64,000 bases of DNA from Micromonospora endolithica. Lineage in GTDB: Bacteria; Actinomycetota; Actinomycetes; Mycobacteriales; Micromonosporaceae. Made by a program: the position numbers and the translations under genes. Below the pieces are notes generated by a model, which had not been told where the DNA came from, searched no databases, and saw only the letters and a program-made list of their open reading frames with translations. The stretch's first letter is position 1; each line of letters begins with the position of its first letter. The stretch spans positions 62,001 through 126,000 of the forward strand of contig NZ_RBAK01000003.1 in the NCBI RefSeq assembly GCF_003626595.1, written 5' to 3'. Of the stretch, positions 17,496-25,282 are shown piece by piece.

Positions 17496-18647
17496 GTGAC
17501 GCACGTGTCCGAGCGCAGCGGCGCAGGAAGCAGCCCGACCGGCGCCGGCGGCGACCGTCCCTGGACGGCCGGTTCCGGCCGTCCGGCCCGCAAACGCGCG
17601 GTCTCGTACGCGGATGCCGGCGTGTCCATCGAGGCGGGGGACCGCGCGGTCGAGCTGCTCAAGTCGAAGGTGAAGCAGACCCGGCGGCCCGAGGTGATGG
17701 GCGACCTGGGCGGCTTCGCCGGCCTTTTCCGGCTGGACACGAAGAAGTACAAGAACCCGATCCTGGCCTCCTCCACCGACGGTGTGGGCACCAAGCTGGT
17801 GATCGCGCAGCAGATGGACATCCACGACACGGTCGGCATCGACCTGGTCGCGATGGTCGTCGACGACCTGGTCGCCTGCGGCGCGGAACCGCTGTTCCTG
17901 CTGGACTACATCGCCACCGGCGAGGTCGTGCCGGACAAGGTCGCCGAGATCGGCGCGGGCATCGCCGACGGCTGCCGCTACGCGGGCTGCGCGCTGCTGG
18001 GCGGCGAGACCGCCGAGCACCCCGGTGTGCTGCGCCCGGACGAGTACGACATCTCCGCGACCGGCGTCGGCGTGGTGGAGGAGAGCGACATCCTCAGCCC
18101 GGAGCGGGTCGAGGTGGGCGACGTGGTCATCGCGATGCGTTCCTCCGGCCTGCACTCCAACGGCTACTCGCTGGTCCGGCACGTGCTGCTCGGCGCCGGT
18201 CGGATGCGGTTGGACGTGGTGATCGACGACTTCGGCCGGCAGCGGACCCTCGGCGAGGAACTGCTCACCCCGACGAAGATCTACGCGCAGGACTGCCTGA
18301 AGCTGATCGCCGAGGCCGAGGTGCGGGCACTGGCCCACGTGACCGGCGGCGGGATCCCGGGCAACCTGGTCCGGGTGCTGCCGGAGCACGTCGACGCGGT
18401 GGTCAACCGCTCCACCTGGAAGCCGCAGCCGATCTTCGACCTGATCCAGTCCAAGGGGCGGATCGAGGACCCGGAGATGGAGTCGACCTTCAACATGGGC
18501 GTCGGCATGTTCGCCATCGTCTCGGCGGAGGACGCCGACCGCGCGCTGGCCACGTTGACCGGCCGGGGCGTCGACGCCTGGCAGGCCGGCGAGATCATCG
18601 AGGGCACCGGCAACGTGCAGATGATCGGCCAGCACACCCTCGGATGA
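17496..18647 (+). CDS. purM: phosphoribosylformylglycinamidine cyclo-ligase
   Basis: 383 aa. AIR synthase motifs: SYADAGVSIEAGDRAVE, the metal/ATP segment LASSTDGVGTKL, LGGETAEHPG, MRSSGLHSNGYSLVR and HVTGGGIPGN. It closes the imidazole ring to give AIR. The first about 33 residues (Gly/Ser-rich) precede the normal family start. GTG at 17496 follows AAAGGGGAG. Forms an operon with purF. The RiPP maturase gene begins 135 nt downstream with its own promoter signals. Confidence 0.95.
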   Translation: MTHVSERSGAGSSPTGAGGDRPWTAGSGRPARKRAVSYADAGVSIEAGDRAVELLKSKVKQTRRPEVMGDLGGFAGLFRLDTKKYKNPILASSTDGVGTKLVIAQQMDIHDTVGIDLVAMVVDDLVACGAEPLFLLDYIATGEVVPDKVAEIGAGIADGCRYAGCALLGGETAEHPGVLRPDEYDISATGVGVVEESDILSPERVEVGDVVIAMRSSGLHSNGYSLVRHVLLGAGRMRLDVVIDDFGRQRTLGEELLTPTKIYAQDCLKLIAEAEVRALAHVTGGGIPGNLVRVLPEHVDAVVNRSTWKPQPIFDLIQSKGRIEDPEMESTFNMGVGMFAIVSAEDADRALATLTGRGVDAWQAGEIIEGTGNVQMIGQHTLG

Positions 18648-18708
18648 TCACACTCCGGTGATCGTCCGGCCACCTGATCAGGGGTTCACCCGAGTGGCCA
18701 TCGCCGCC

Positions 18709-18768
18709 TAGCCTGAAGGGCACCCTCAACACCACCGTCCGCCTCCGCGTGCCGGTGGACCTTCAGGC
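18709..18768 (+). promoter_or_regulatory. promoter/leader of the RiPP locus
   Basis: TAGCCT at 18709-18714 is a good actinobacterial -10. It overlaps the first arm of a perfect 9-bp inverted repeat, GCCTGAAGG (18711-18719) and CCTTCAGGC (18760-18768), that brackets the 5' leader and ends 5 nt before the ribosome site AGGAGG (18774). It could be an operator or a leader hairpin. Confidence 0.45.
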
Positions 18769-18782
18769 ACGGTAGGAGGGCG

Positions 18783-19916
18783 ATGGCTGCCCGGGGACGC
18801 TCGACCAGCGGGATGCGCGGCCTGGCCGCCGTTCCGTCGTACGTCGTGATGCAGCCCACCACCCTCTGCAACCTGGACTGCGCGTACTGCTATCTGCCGT
18901 TCCGTTCGGCGGACCGGCGGATGCCGGTGGCGGTGGCCGAGGCGGTGGCGGCGTCGGTCAACCCGTGGGCGGCGGCGGACCGTTTCTCGGTGGTCTGGCA
19001 CGGTGGGGAGCCGCTCGCGGCCGGCCGGGAGCACCTCGGCGCGCTGCTCGCGCCCTTCGCGCCCGACGTGGAGCACCACGTGCAGACCAACGCCACGTTG
19101 ATCGACGACGCGTGGTGCGCGTTCTTCGTCGAGCACGGGATGCGGGTCAGCGTCAGCGTGGACGGGCCCCGGGAGCGCAACGGCGACCGGGTGAGCCGGG
19201 CCGGCCGGCCGGCGTACGACCGGATCGTGCGCGGGGTGGCCACGCTGCGCCGGCACGGGCTGCCCTTCTCGGCGCTCGCGGTGGTCTCCCGGCCGGAGCC
19301 GGGCCTGGCCACCGAGCTGTACGAGTACTTCCTCGACCTCGGCTGCGACGTGCTGGGCATCAACATCGAGGAGACCGAGGGCGTCAACACCCGGGACAAC
19401 GTGTGGGACGCCGCCGAGGTGACGGCCTTCTGGGCGGAGCTGGTGGCGGCGTGGCGCCGGGCGCCCTCGATCCACCTGCGGGAGGTCGAGTGGTCCCTGC
19501 GGTACGCCGCGGCGGTGCTCGACGGCACCGCCGACGGCCTGCTGCCCCGCCGGTTGGACCCGATCCCGACGGTCGGGTACGACGGCTCGGTGACCGTGCT
19601 CTCGCCCGAGCTGGCCGGTTTCACCGACGCCCGGTACGGCGACTTCAGCAGCGGCAACGTGCTGGCCGCCCCGCTCGCGGAGATCCTCCGGGGGGCGGCG
19701 GGGACGCCGTGGGTCGGCGAGTTCCTCGCCGGTGTGGAGGCGTGCCGGTCGACGTGCCCCTACTTCGGTTTCTGCGGTGGCGGTCACGCCGCCAACCGTT
19801 ACTTCGAGCTGGGGCGTTTCGACGGTACGGAGACCGAGCACTGCCGCAACAGCAAGATCCGCCTACTGGAGGGAGTGTTGGAGCATGCCCGAGACCACGA
19901 GTCACCGGCAGCCTGA
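18783..19916 (+). CDS. amcB: radical SAM/SPASM cyclophane-forming peptide maturase (AmcB type)
   Basis: 377 aa. The radical SAM cluster motif CNLDCAYC (Cys29, 33, 36) follows a short N-terminus, then WHGGEPLAA (SAM-binding GGE) at about 75 and SVSVDGP at about 125. The C-terminal SPASM region has Cys in CRSTCPYFGFCGGG and HCRN, for auxiliary Fe-S clusters. This size, motif set and pairing with the small downstream gene match the actinobacterial AmcB enzymes that form three-residue cyclophanes (aromatic carbon to beta-carbon crosslinks) on AmcA. Family name is from memory; chemistry is inferred. ATG at 18783 after AGGAGG. The end overlaps amcA by 32 nt. Confidence 0.88.
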   Translation: MAARGRSTSGMRGLAAVPSYVVMQPTTLCNLDCAYCYLPFRSADRRMPVAVAEAVAASVNPWAAADRFSVVWHGGEPLAAGREHLGALLAPFAPDVEHHVQTNATLIDDAWCAFFVEHGMRVSVSVDGPRERNGDRVSRAGRPAYDRIVRGVATLRRHGLPFSALAVVSRPEPGLATELYEYFLDLGCDVLGINIEETEGVNTRDNVWDAAEVTAFWAELVAAWRRAPSIHLREVEWSLRYAAAVLDGTADGLLPRRLDPIPTVGYDGSVTVLSPELAGFTDARYGDFSSGNVLAAPLAEILRGAAGTPWVGEFLAGVEACRSTCPYFGFCGGGHAANRYFELGRFDGTETEHCRNSKIRLLEGVLEHARDHESPAA

Positions 19917-20130
19917 GCGCGGGGCGGGTGCCGCACCGGACGGGACCGCCGAGGTGGCCGAGCGGGTGCGGAACGCCGCACCGGGCCTGACCGCGCTGCT
20001 CCACGAGGCCGAGGCCGCACGAAGACTACGGGCGGAGGTGGCGGGCGGCGACGGCGCGAGCGCGGTGTGCGCGTGGAACCACTTCGAGAACATCCCGACG
20101 TTCTACAACTGGAACAACCGGCCGCGCTGA
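19885..20130 (+). CDS. amcA: multicyclophane RiPP precursor (AmcA type)
   Basis: 81 aa. Residues 1-62 are an Ala/Glu/Arg-rich leader with a predicted amphipathic helix (TAEVAERVRNAAPGLTALLHEA). The C-terminal core, about 64-80, is WNHFENIPTFYNWNNRP: several aromatic-X-Asn triads (FEN, FYN, WNN) as expected for radical SAM triceptide substrates. The start lies inside the maturase gene in another frame, so expression is coupled. A strong hairpin follows at once. No protease or exporter gene is adjacent, so leader removal and export would rely on genes elsewhere. Confidence 0.87.
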   Translation: MPETTSHRQPERGAGAAPDGTAEVAERVRNAAPGLTALLHEAEAARRLRAEVAGGDGASAVCAWNHFENIPTFYNWNNRPR

Positions 20131-20147
20131 GTCACGCGAGCCGGGTC

Positions 20148-20188
20148 AGGACCTGCCGTCGGCGACGTCGTCGCCGGTGGCAGGTCCT
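20148..20188 (+). terminator. terminator of the RiPP operon
   Basis: Perfect 10-bp outer arms AGGACCTGCC (20148-20157) and GGCAGGTCCT (20179-20188) enclose a second GC-rich stem (CGGCGAC/GTCGCCG). It starts 18 nt after amcA. Confidence 0.8.
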
Positions 20189-20271
20189 CGACCGTCGGGT
20201 GTTACGCCGCTTCCGGTGGGCACATGCGTGAGCACGCGGGTGCTACCGCGTGCTCAGCTGCGACGGGATGG

Positions 20272-20487
20272 TCAGCGGGTGGGACTTACCCAGGGATCCG
20301 GGTCGTCGTCCGCGTGATCCTCATCATCGTCGTCGACATACTCTTTGTAGTCGTCGTCGAAGTTGTGCTCAGACTTACCAGCACCCGCCAGTTCGCGCTG
20401 CAAGGCGGTGAGGTCGGTGTTCGGGGAGTGGTACTTCAACTCCCGGGCCACCTTCGTCTGCTTGGCCTTAGCACGGCCGCGCCCCAT
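20272..20487 (-). CDS. DUF3073 protein
   Basis: 71 aa. It begins MGRGRAKAKQTKVARELKYH, continues with SPNTDLTALQRELAG and ends in an acidic tail (DDDDEDHADDDPDPW). This is the DUF3073 pattern, a small highly charged protein present across actinobacteria and normally found next to purM. The basic N-terminus and acidic C-terminus suggest nucleic-acid or ribosome association, but function is unknown. ATG at 20487. Here the RiPP pair separates it from purM. Confidence 0.88.
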   Translation of the reverse strand: MGRGRAKAKQTKVARELKYHSPNTDLTALQRELAGAGKSEHNFDDDYKEYVDDDDEDHADDDPDPWVSPTR

Positions 20488-20776
20488 GGCTCGACCCCCT
20501 CGCACAGAATGCGGGGCAGCCCGAAGGCGGGCCCCGATGACGTCAGGCATCTCTCGTGGCTCTTACGGTACATGGGGATGCCACGGTTCGGCACCTCGGG
20601 TTACCGTCGGCCGGCTCCGCGCGTCGTGGTGAGCCAGCCGTCACACAGTGTACCCGGTAAGGAGCGACGGCGTGAGCGCCCGTGACACCGGACAAAACGC
20701 CGCCAAGTCCAGCTTAACGGCGCACGCCGGTGCGGTACGGCGGGGGACGGAACCGGTGGCGCCGCCCCCGGCCGGT

Positions 20777-21859
20777 TCACCGCAGGTGGATCGTGCGGAG
20801 CCGGCCGACCTCGGCCATCCGGCGCTCCGCCAGCCGGTCCGCGGCCACCGCCGGCGGGACGCCGTCGGCGTCGGCCAGCCGAAGGATCTCCCGGGTGGTG
20901 TCGAAGATGCGGGTCGCCCGCAGCTTCGCCCGCTCGAAGTTGAAGCCCTCGATCTCGTCGGCGACCTGGATCACGCCACCGGCGTTGACGACGTAGTCCG
21001 GCGCGTACAGGATGCCCCGGTCGGCGAGGAGCTTCTCGATGCCCGGGTGGGCGAGCTGGTTGTTCGCCGCACCGGCGACCACCTTCGCGAGCAGCGCCGG
21101 CACCGTGTCGTCGTTCAGCGCCCCGCCCAGCGCGCAGGGGGCGTACACGTCGATGTCGGCGGCGACCAGCGCGGCGGCGTCGTCGACCAGCTCGACCTGC
21201 GGGTGGGTCGCGCGGGCCCACTGAAGGGCCTTCGGGTTCACGTCGGTGGCGACGACCTCGGCGCCGTCGGAGATCAGGTGCCCGACCAGGTACTTGCCGA
21301 CCTTGCCCAGTCCGGCCACGCCGACCCGCTTCCCGGCCAGCGTCGGCGCACCCCAGACGTGCTCGGCAGCGGCGCGCATGCCCTGGTAGACGCCCCACGC
21401 GGTGAGGATCGAGGAGTCGCCGGCGCCGCCGTGCTCCACGCTGCGTCCGGTGACGTACCGCGTCTCCCGGGCCACCACGTCCATGTCCGCGACATAGGTG
21501 CCGACGTCGCACGCCGTGTAGTAGCGCCCGCCGAGCGACTCCACGAAGCGACCGTACGCGCGCAGCAGCGCCTCACCCTTGACCTGCTCGGGGTCACCCC
21601 AGATGACCGCCTTGCCGCCGCCCAGGTCCAGGCCGGCGAGGGCGTTCTTGTAGGCCATGCCGCGGGACAGGTCGAGCACGTCGGCGAGGGCGGCCTCCTC
21701 GCTCGGGTACGGGTAGAACCGGGTGCCGCCGAGCGCGGGACCGAGCGCGGTGGAGTAGATGCCGATGATCGCCTTCAGGCCGCTCTGCTTGTCCTGGCAG
21801 AACACGACCTGCTCGTGACCGCTCGACCCCTGGTCGTCGGTGGTGGCGAATACGCCCAT
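20777..21859 (-). CDS. vdh: Glu/Leu/Phe/Val dehydrogenase family, probable valine dehydrogenase
   Basis: 360 aa. N-terminal catalytic domain with [29 protein letters not shown] (the catalytic Lys pair) and the C-terminal NAD domain with [13 protein letters not shown] (about 180). It oxidatively deaminates branched-chain amino acids to 2-oxo acids, which feed branched fatty acids and polyketide starters in streptomycetes. Position between DUF3073 and bldC equals that of vdh in Streptomyces. ATG at 21859; the last residues are IHLR. Exact amino-acid preference is inferred. Confidence 0.9.
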   Translation of the reverse strand: MGVFATTDDQGSSGHEQVVFCQDKQSGLKAIIGIYSTALGPALGGTRFYPYPSEEAALADVLDLSRGMAYKNALAGLDLGGGKAVIWGDPEQVKGEALLRAYGRFVESLGGRYYTACDVGTYVADMDVVARETRYVTGRSVEHGGAGDSSILTAWGVYQGMRAAAEHVWGAPTLAGKRVGVAGLGKVGKYLVGHLISDGAEVVATDVNPKALQWARATHPQVELVDDAAALVAADIDVYAPCALGGALNDDTVPALLAKVVAGAANNQLAHPGIEKLLADRGILYAPDYVVNAGGVIQVADEIEGFNFERAKLRATRIFDTTREILRLADADGVPPAVAADRLAERRMAEVGRLRTIHLR

Positions 21860-22084
21860 GATTCGCTCCTGCTGGTGTGCGTCCTTGTGGGACGTGGACC
21901 GGTGGACGCCGGCGGGATGCTGCCGGTGCCGCTGAGCCTAGTATCGGCCGATGTCGTCCGGCCGTCCCGCGCCGGGCACGACCGTACCGGGGGGCGGGAG
22001 CGCCGACCGCTCACGTCGGCGTCGTGGCACGCCCGTGTGCGGCGCCGAGGGCGCGCCGCCGGAGATTCGTGGGAGGATCGCGCC

Positions 22085-22924
22085 GTGCCGTCGCTCTTCG
22101 CTTCGTACCTGCGGGTGTACGAGCCGCTGACCGCCTTCGACCGGGACCGCCAGTCGTACTGGCGGCGCTACGTGGAACAGGGGCGGGCGGTGGCCCCGGG
22201 TGAGGGGCCCGGTCGGCAGCGGACCTCGGTGATCGCCGCGCTCGGCGCCGGCTGGACCCGGCTGCCCGACCTGCCGGACGAGGCGTACGTGCTGGAGACC
22301 GACGACTCCCTGCTGGTCTGCCCGTGGAACCTGCGCATCCGGGTGGCCGAGGCGGCGCTGAACGCCCGGGACGGCGTCCCACCGGTGCTGGCCGACGCCT
22401 TCGTGCCGCCGGTGCTCGCCGGCCAGGCCAGGGCCGTGGTGGAGGACTGGCGCAGCGGCGCGCGGGTGCTGGAGCACGGGGTGCCCCGGGTGCACGAGCA
22501 GGTCGCCACGTGGGGCGTACCGCTGCGGTGGTTCGTGCTCTTCGACGCCGAGGAACGGCACCACGTCACCCTTCCCGACCGGCGGGCGCTGCGCTACCGC
22601 ACAGAGATCTCCAAGGCCCGCCGCCGGTCGTCCCGGGCGCTGTCGGTGCTGCGCAAGTCGGTGGGCGAGGCGCCGATCACCGAGGCCGTCGAGGAGGCCG
22701 CGCGGTGGCTGGAGGAGTTCCACCCGCGCTCGGTGGTGGAGCTGGACTACGGCGGTCTGGTGGACCTGCTCTCGGACGAGACGCTGGCCGCGGACGACTC
22801 GCCCGAGCTGGTCGCGACGGGCCTCGCCAGCCTGTCCCGGGGCGAGGCCGAGGAGGCCTCGGCGGCGTACGACAAGCTGGTGGCCCGGTGGCGGGCCGTG
22901 CAGCTCCTAGAGCGGTGCAACTAG
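22085..22924 (+). CDS. conserved actinobacterial protein of unknown function
   Basis: 279 aa, starting MPSLFASYLRVYEPLTAFDR with GTG at 22085. No signal peptide or membrane helix. Conserved-looking features are LPDEAYVLETDDSLLVCPWNLRIRVAEAAL, VPLRWFVLFDAEER and a late helix with EVAEEA-like acidic runs. A protein of this size and start lies at the same place (between vdh and bldC) in Streptomyces. It would be cytosolic. Function unknown; no enzymatic motif was recognised. It ends 251 nt before bldC. Confidence 0.8.
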   Translation: MPSLFASYLRVYEPLTAFDRDRQSYWRRYVEQGRAVAPGEGPGRQRTSVIAALGAGWTRLPDLPDEAYVLETDDSLLVCPWNLRIRVAEAALNARDGVPPVLADAFVPPVLAGQARAVVEDWRSGARVLEHGVPRVHEQVATWGVPLRWFVLFDAEERHHVTLPDRRALRYRTEISKARRRSSRALSVLRKSVGEAPITEAVEEAARWLEEFHPRSVVELDYGGLVDLLSDETLAADDSPELVATGLASLSRGEAEEASAAYDKLVARWRAVQLLERCN

Positions 22925-22977
22925 CGCAAATCGCCCGGTGGAGCGCTCCCAAGGCGAGGCTGTCTCGTAGTTGACGC

Positions 22978-22992
22978 ATCACGAACCGTGAT
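22978..22992. promoter_or_regulatory. BldD-like box upstream of bldC
   Basis: ATCACG-AAC-CGTGAT is a perfect 15-bp palindrome 184 nt before bldC. Its half-sites TNAC and GTNA fit the outer part of the BldD consensus. bldC is a known BldD target in Streptomyces. The surrounding 22,960-23,060 is notably AT-rich for this genome. Confidence 0.5.
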
Positions 22993-23175
22993 CATGAGTC
23001 CGAATAAGGTAGTTTCTGCCGTGTAAAAGTCGCATAATTCGGGCATGGTTCATCCGTCCGTCTAGGGACGTTCGGCCGTTCGGCCCATGTCGGACATCGG
23101 GGACTAGCCGGACCATGGGAGACGCGTCGGCCGGCGGGACCCCGGCCGATGTCTATACATGTGGAGGAGTGACCG

Positions 23176-23385
23176 ATGGCATCGCGAACGCACGAACCAG
23201 AGCCGCTACTCACGCCGGCCGAGGTGGCGTCGATGTTCCGTGTCGACCCGAAGACGGTGACCCGGTGGGCGAAGGCTGGCAAACTCAGCGCCATCCGGAC
23301 CCTGGGCGGGCACCGTCGGTACCGGGAGTCGGAGGTCAGGGCGCTGCTGCAGGGGCAGATCCCGCAGCAGCGCCAGGGGGACTGA
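23176..23385 (+). CDS. bldC: developmental regulator BldC (MerR-like DNA-binding domain)
   Basis: 69 aa, a lone MerR-type winged helix-turn-helix without effector domain: LLTPAEVASMFRVDPKTVTRWAKAGKL then the wing GGHRRYRESEVRALL. This is the size and sequence of BldC, which binds cooperatively to direct repeats and holds back development in streptomycetes; its role in Micromonosporaceae is likely comparable (sporulation timing). ATG at 23176 follows GGAGGAG at 23163. The conserved purM-DUF3073-vdh-bldC neighbourhood supports orthology. A strong terminator follows 28 nt after the stop. Confidence 0.95.
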   Translation: MASRTHEPEPLLTPAEVASMFRVDPKTVTRWAKAGKLSAIRTLGGHRRYRESEVRALLQGQIPQQRQGD

Positions 23386-23413
23386 CCAGGCCGGGAGCCA
23401 ACAGACGAGTCGT

Positions 23414-23451
23414 ACGAAGGGCGGTGGACCGAATGGTCCGCCGCCCTTCGT
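23414..23451 (+). terminator. bldC terminator
   Basis: Arms 23414-23430 and 23435-23451 (17 bp, one mismatch) with a GAAT loop. Its 3' arm ends in CCTTCGT, the word with which the adjoining 24-bp tandem repeat begins. Confidence 0.85.
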
Positions 23452-23613
23452 CGTGCCGAGGCTGCCGTCCTTCGTCGTGCCGAGGCTGCCGTCCTTCGTC
23501 GTGCCGAGGCTGCCGTCCTTCGTCGTGCCGAGGCTGCCGTCCTTCGTCGTGCCGAGGCTGCCGTCCTTCGTCGTGCCGAGGCTGCCGTCCTTCGTCGCGT
23601 GCCGAGGCTCCGA
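23446..23613. repeat. 24-bp tandem repeat, about seven copies
   Basis: The unit CTTCGTCGTGCCGAGGCTGC plus CGTC recurs every 24 bp from 23446 to 23590; copies 1-6 are identical and the last has a small insertion. It lies in the gap between the bldC terminator and the stop of the next minus-strand gene, probably non-coding although open in two frames. Likely variable in copy number. Confidence 0.9.
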
Positions 23614-23617
23614 ACGG

Positions 23618-23998
23618 CTACTCCGGCACCGTGATCCGGATGCCCACCGTGCCGCTCTCCCCCCGGCGCAGCCGGCTGCCGAGCAGACTGAGCCGCCCCA
23701 GCAGGCGGTATTTCCGCTTGAGCAGGTCCCGGACCCGCCGGGTGCCCTCGACGTCCAACAGGGTGGCGTGGGCCGGTACGGCCGGACCGTGCGTGCGGCC
23801 CCGGACGTCGCACGGCGCGACGGTGACATCCCCGCTGCGCCGGATGCGCTTCACCTTGCCGGAGTCGGACACCGTCCAGACCGCCAACGCCTCGCCGTCG
23901 CGGACCGCCCACACCGGGGTCGGCACCGCGCGACCGTCCTTGCGGAAGGTCGTCAGCAGGATGTACTTCTCCGCCGACAGGCGGTCCAGCATGGTCAC
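23618..23998 (-). CDS. PPOX-class F420/FMN-dependent oxidoreductase
   Basis: 126 aa split-barrel protein: MLDRLSAEKYILLTTFRKDGRAVPTPVWAVRDGEALAVWT is the family N-terminus (LTTFRKDGRPVPTPVW pattern), followed by KVKRIRRSGDVTVAPCDVRG and GPAVPAHATLL. Members of this short group mostly bind F420, reducing unknown substrates. GTG at 23998 lies 7 nt after TATCCT (24011-24006, minus strand), so the mRNA is probably leaderless. Divergent from the methyltransferase 55 nt away. Cofactor choice is inferred from family. Confidence 0.85.
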   Translation of the reverse strand: MTMLDRLSAEKYILLTTFRKDGRAVPTPVWAVRDGEALAVWTVSDSGKVKRIRRSGDVTVAPCDVRGRTHGPAVPAHATLLDVEGTRRVRDLLKRKYRLLGRLSLLGSRLRRGESGTVGIRITVPE

Positions 23999-24053
23999 AC
24001 GGCCAAGGATACGGCCGCCCGGGGCAGATCGGCGTGGCGATAGCGTGAACGCC

Positions 24054-24836
24054 GTGACAGGGGAGCCCCGCATCGGTGACGTCTTCGGTGAACTGCTGCG
24101 GGACGCGCTCGCCGTGTCCACCGGGATCGGCCCCCGGCCGCTGGCCGGCGGGCGGCTTGCCCGTCCCGTCATCGAGATCATCGAGCGGGACGACGGTTTG
24201 ATCAACGGGGCGCCGGCCGCGCACTACCTGGACGGGCCGGCCGAATGGCAACCGCACGACCACCGCGCCGTGGACCGCGTACGGGGGGCCACGCTGGACG
24301 TGGGCGTCGGCGCGGGGCGGATCGCGCTGCTGCTCCAGGAATGGGGGGTTCCGGTGACCGGGCTGGACACCTCGCCCGGCGCGCTGGCGGTCTGCCGGCG
24401 TCGAGGCGTACGCGACCTGGTCTCCGGCACCGTCGACGAGCATGTCGCCGACGGCCGCCGGTACGACACGTTCCTGCTGCTGGGCAACAATCTCGGGCTG
24501 ATCGAGGGGCGGGAGCGGGCGCCCGGGTTCCTGGCCGCGCTCGCCGCGTTGGCCCGGCCGGGTGCGCAGGTCATCGCGCACGGCAGCAACCCTTACGGCA
24601 CCCGCGACCCGGTGCACACCGGGTACCACGAGCTGAACCGCCGTCGGGGCCGGCTGGGCGGGCAGCTCCGCCTCCGGCTGCGCTACCGGGAACTGGGCAC
24701 CGAGTGGTTCGACTACCTGGTCTGCTCGCCGGAGGAACTGGGCGATCTGGTGCACGGCAGCCCGTGGTGGCTGGCCGACGTCGACGACCGGGACGCCCCC
24801 TACTACCTCGCCACGCTGCGCCTGCGCGCGCGTTAA
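24054..24836 (+). CDS. class I SAM-dependent methyltransferase
   Basis: 260 aa. The SAM-binding GxGxG strand is ATLDVGVGAGRIALLLQEWG (about residue 80), followed by VTGLDTSPGAL (acidic residue of motif II) and FLLLGNNLGLIEG. The first 75 residues are a substrate-side cap. Substrate unknown. GTG at 24054 lies 7 nt after TAGCGT (24041-24046), consistent with a leaderless transcript divergent from the PPOX gene. The TAA stop is provided by the doublet repeat that begins at 24832, so the C-terminus may be shortened or extended relative to relatives. Confidence 0.85.
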   Translation: MTGEPRIGDVFGELLRDALAVSTGIGPRPLAGGRLARPVIEIIERDDGLINGAPAAHYLDGPAEWQPHDHRAVDRVRGATLDVGVGAGRIALLLQEWGVPVTGLDTSPGALAVCRRRGVRDLVSGTVDEHVADGRRYDTFLLLGNNLGLIEGRERAPGFLAALAALARPGAQVIAHGSNPYGTRDPVHTGYHELNRRRGRLGGQLRLRLRYRELGTEWFDYLVCSPEELGDLVHGSPWWLADVDDRDAPYYLATLRLRAR

Positions 24837-24885
24837 GAAGGGCCCCTTCCTATGCACGAGGCGTTAAGAAGGGGCCCTTCCTTAC
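24832..24885. repeat. 31-bp doublet repeat, copy 2
   Basis: Units start at 24832 and 24863, again 31 bp apart. The first TAA is the methyltransferase stop codon; the element ends 3 nt before the stop codon of the convergent calcium-loop gene, so it fills the whole gap and may terminate both genes. Confidence 0.9.
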
Positions 24886-24888
24886 ATC

Positions 24889-25185
24889 TCAGACCTGGAC
24901 GGTGGGGGGGAGTTGCTGCGGGGGGAGACCGCCGTCGCCGTCGACCACCTCGTCGGGGGTGCCGTCCTCGTCGATGTCGACCATGGTGATGTCCACCTTG
25001 CCGTCACCGTCGGTGTCGAACTGGAAGAGGTCGGCCTTACCGTCGCCGTCCGTGTCGACCACCCAGACGTCGGTCCGACCGTCGTTGTTGGTGTCGGCGC
25101 GCAGCAGCTCCACGCGCTCGTCCCCACGGGTCTCCACGGTCTCCGCCGCGGCCGTGCCTTCCGCAGTCTCCGGTGCCTGGCTCAT
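24889..25185 (-). CDS. small cytosolic Asp/Gly calcium-loop protein
   Basis: 98 aa, no signal peptide. Residues 31-82 consist of four 13-residue units, starting at 31, 44, 57 and 70: DTNNDGRTD, DTDGDGKAD, DTDGDGKVD and DIDEDGTPD. Each is an EF-hand-like DxDxDG calcium loop, but the 13-residue period leaves no room for EF helices; the layout resembles thrombospondin-type-3 or dockerin loops. Such arrays are normally secreted, so a cytosolic version is unusual. ATG at 25185; weak ribosome site. Convergent with the methyltransferase. Calcium buffering or sensing is an inference. Confidence 0.75.
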   Translation of the reverse strand: MSQAPETAEGTAAAETVETRGDERVELLRADTNNDGRTDVWVVDTDGDGKADLFQFDTDGDGKVDITMVDIDEDGTPDEVVDGDGGLPPQQLPPTVQV

Positions 25186-25282
25186 GTCGGCTCGTTTCCT
25201 TCCCTCGGTTGCCCGGCGTCTGTACCCGATCCGGCCCGCCCCCACGCATCCCGTCCCGGGCGCCGCTGCATAGGGTCCCACC

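Noticed and set aside
20648..22084. N-terminal extension of the 22085 gene across the vdh region
   Set aside because: The extension is antisense to vdh and has shadow composition; the GTG at 22085 starts the conserved part.
23446..23613. CRISPR-like array
   Set aside because: Units are contiguous 24-bp direct repeats with no spacers and no cas genes.
23206..23829. Antisense frame across bldC and the 24-bp repeats
   Set aside because: Covers two opposite or unrelated genes with repeats of TTKDGSLG arising from the tandem array; no credible protein.
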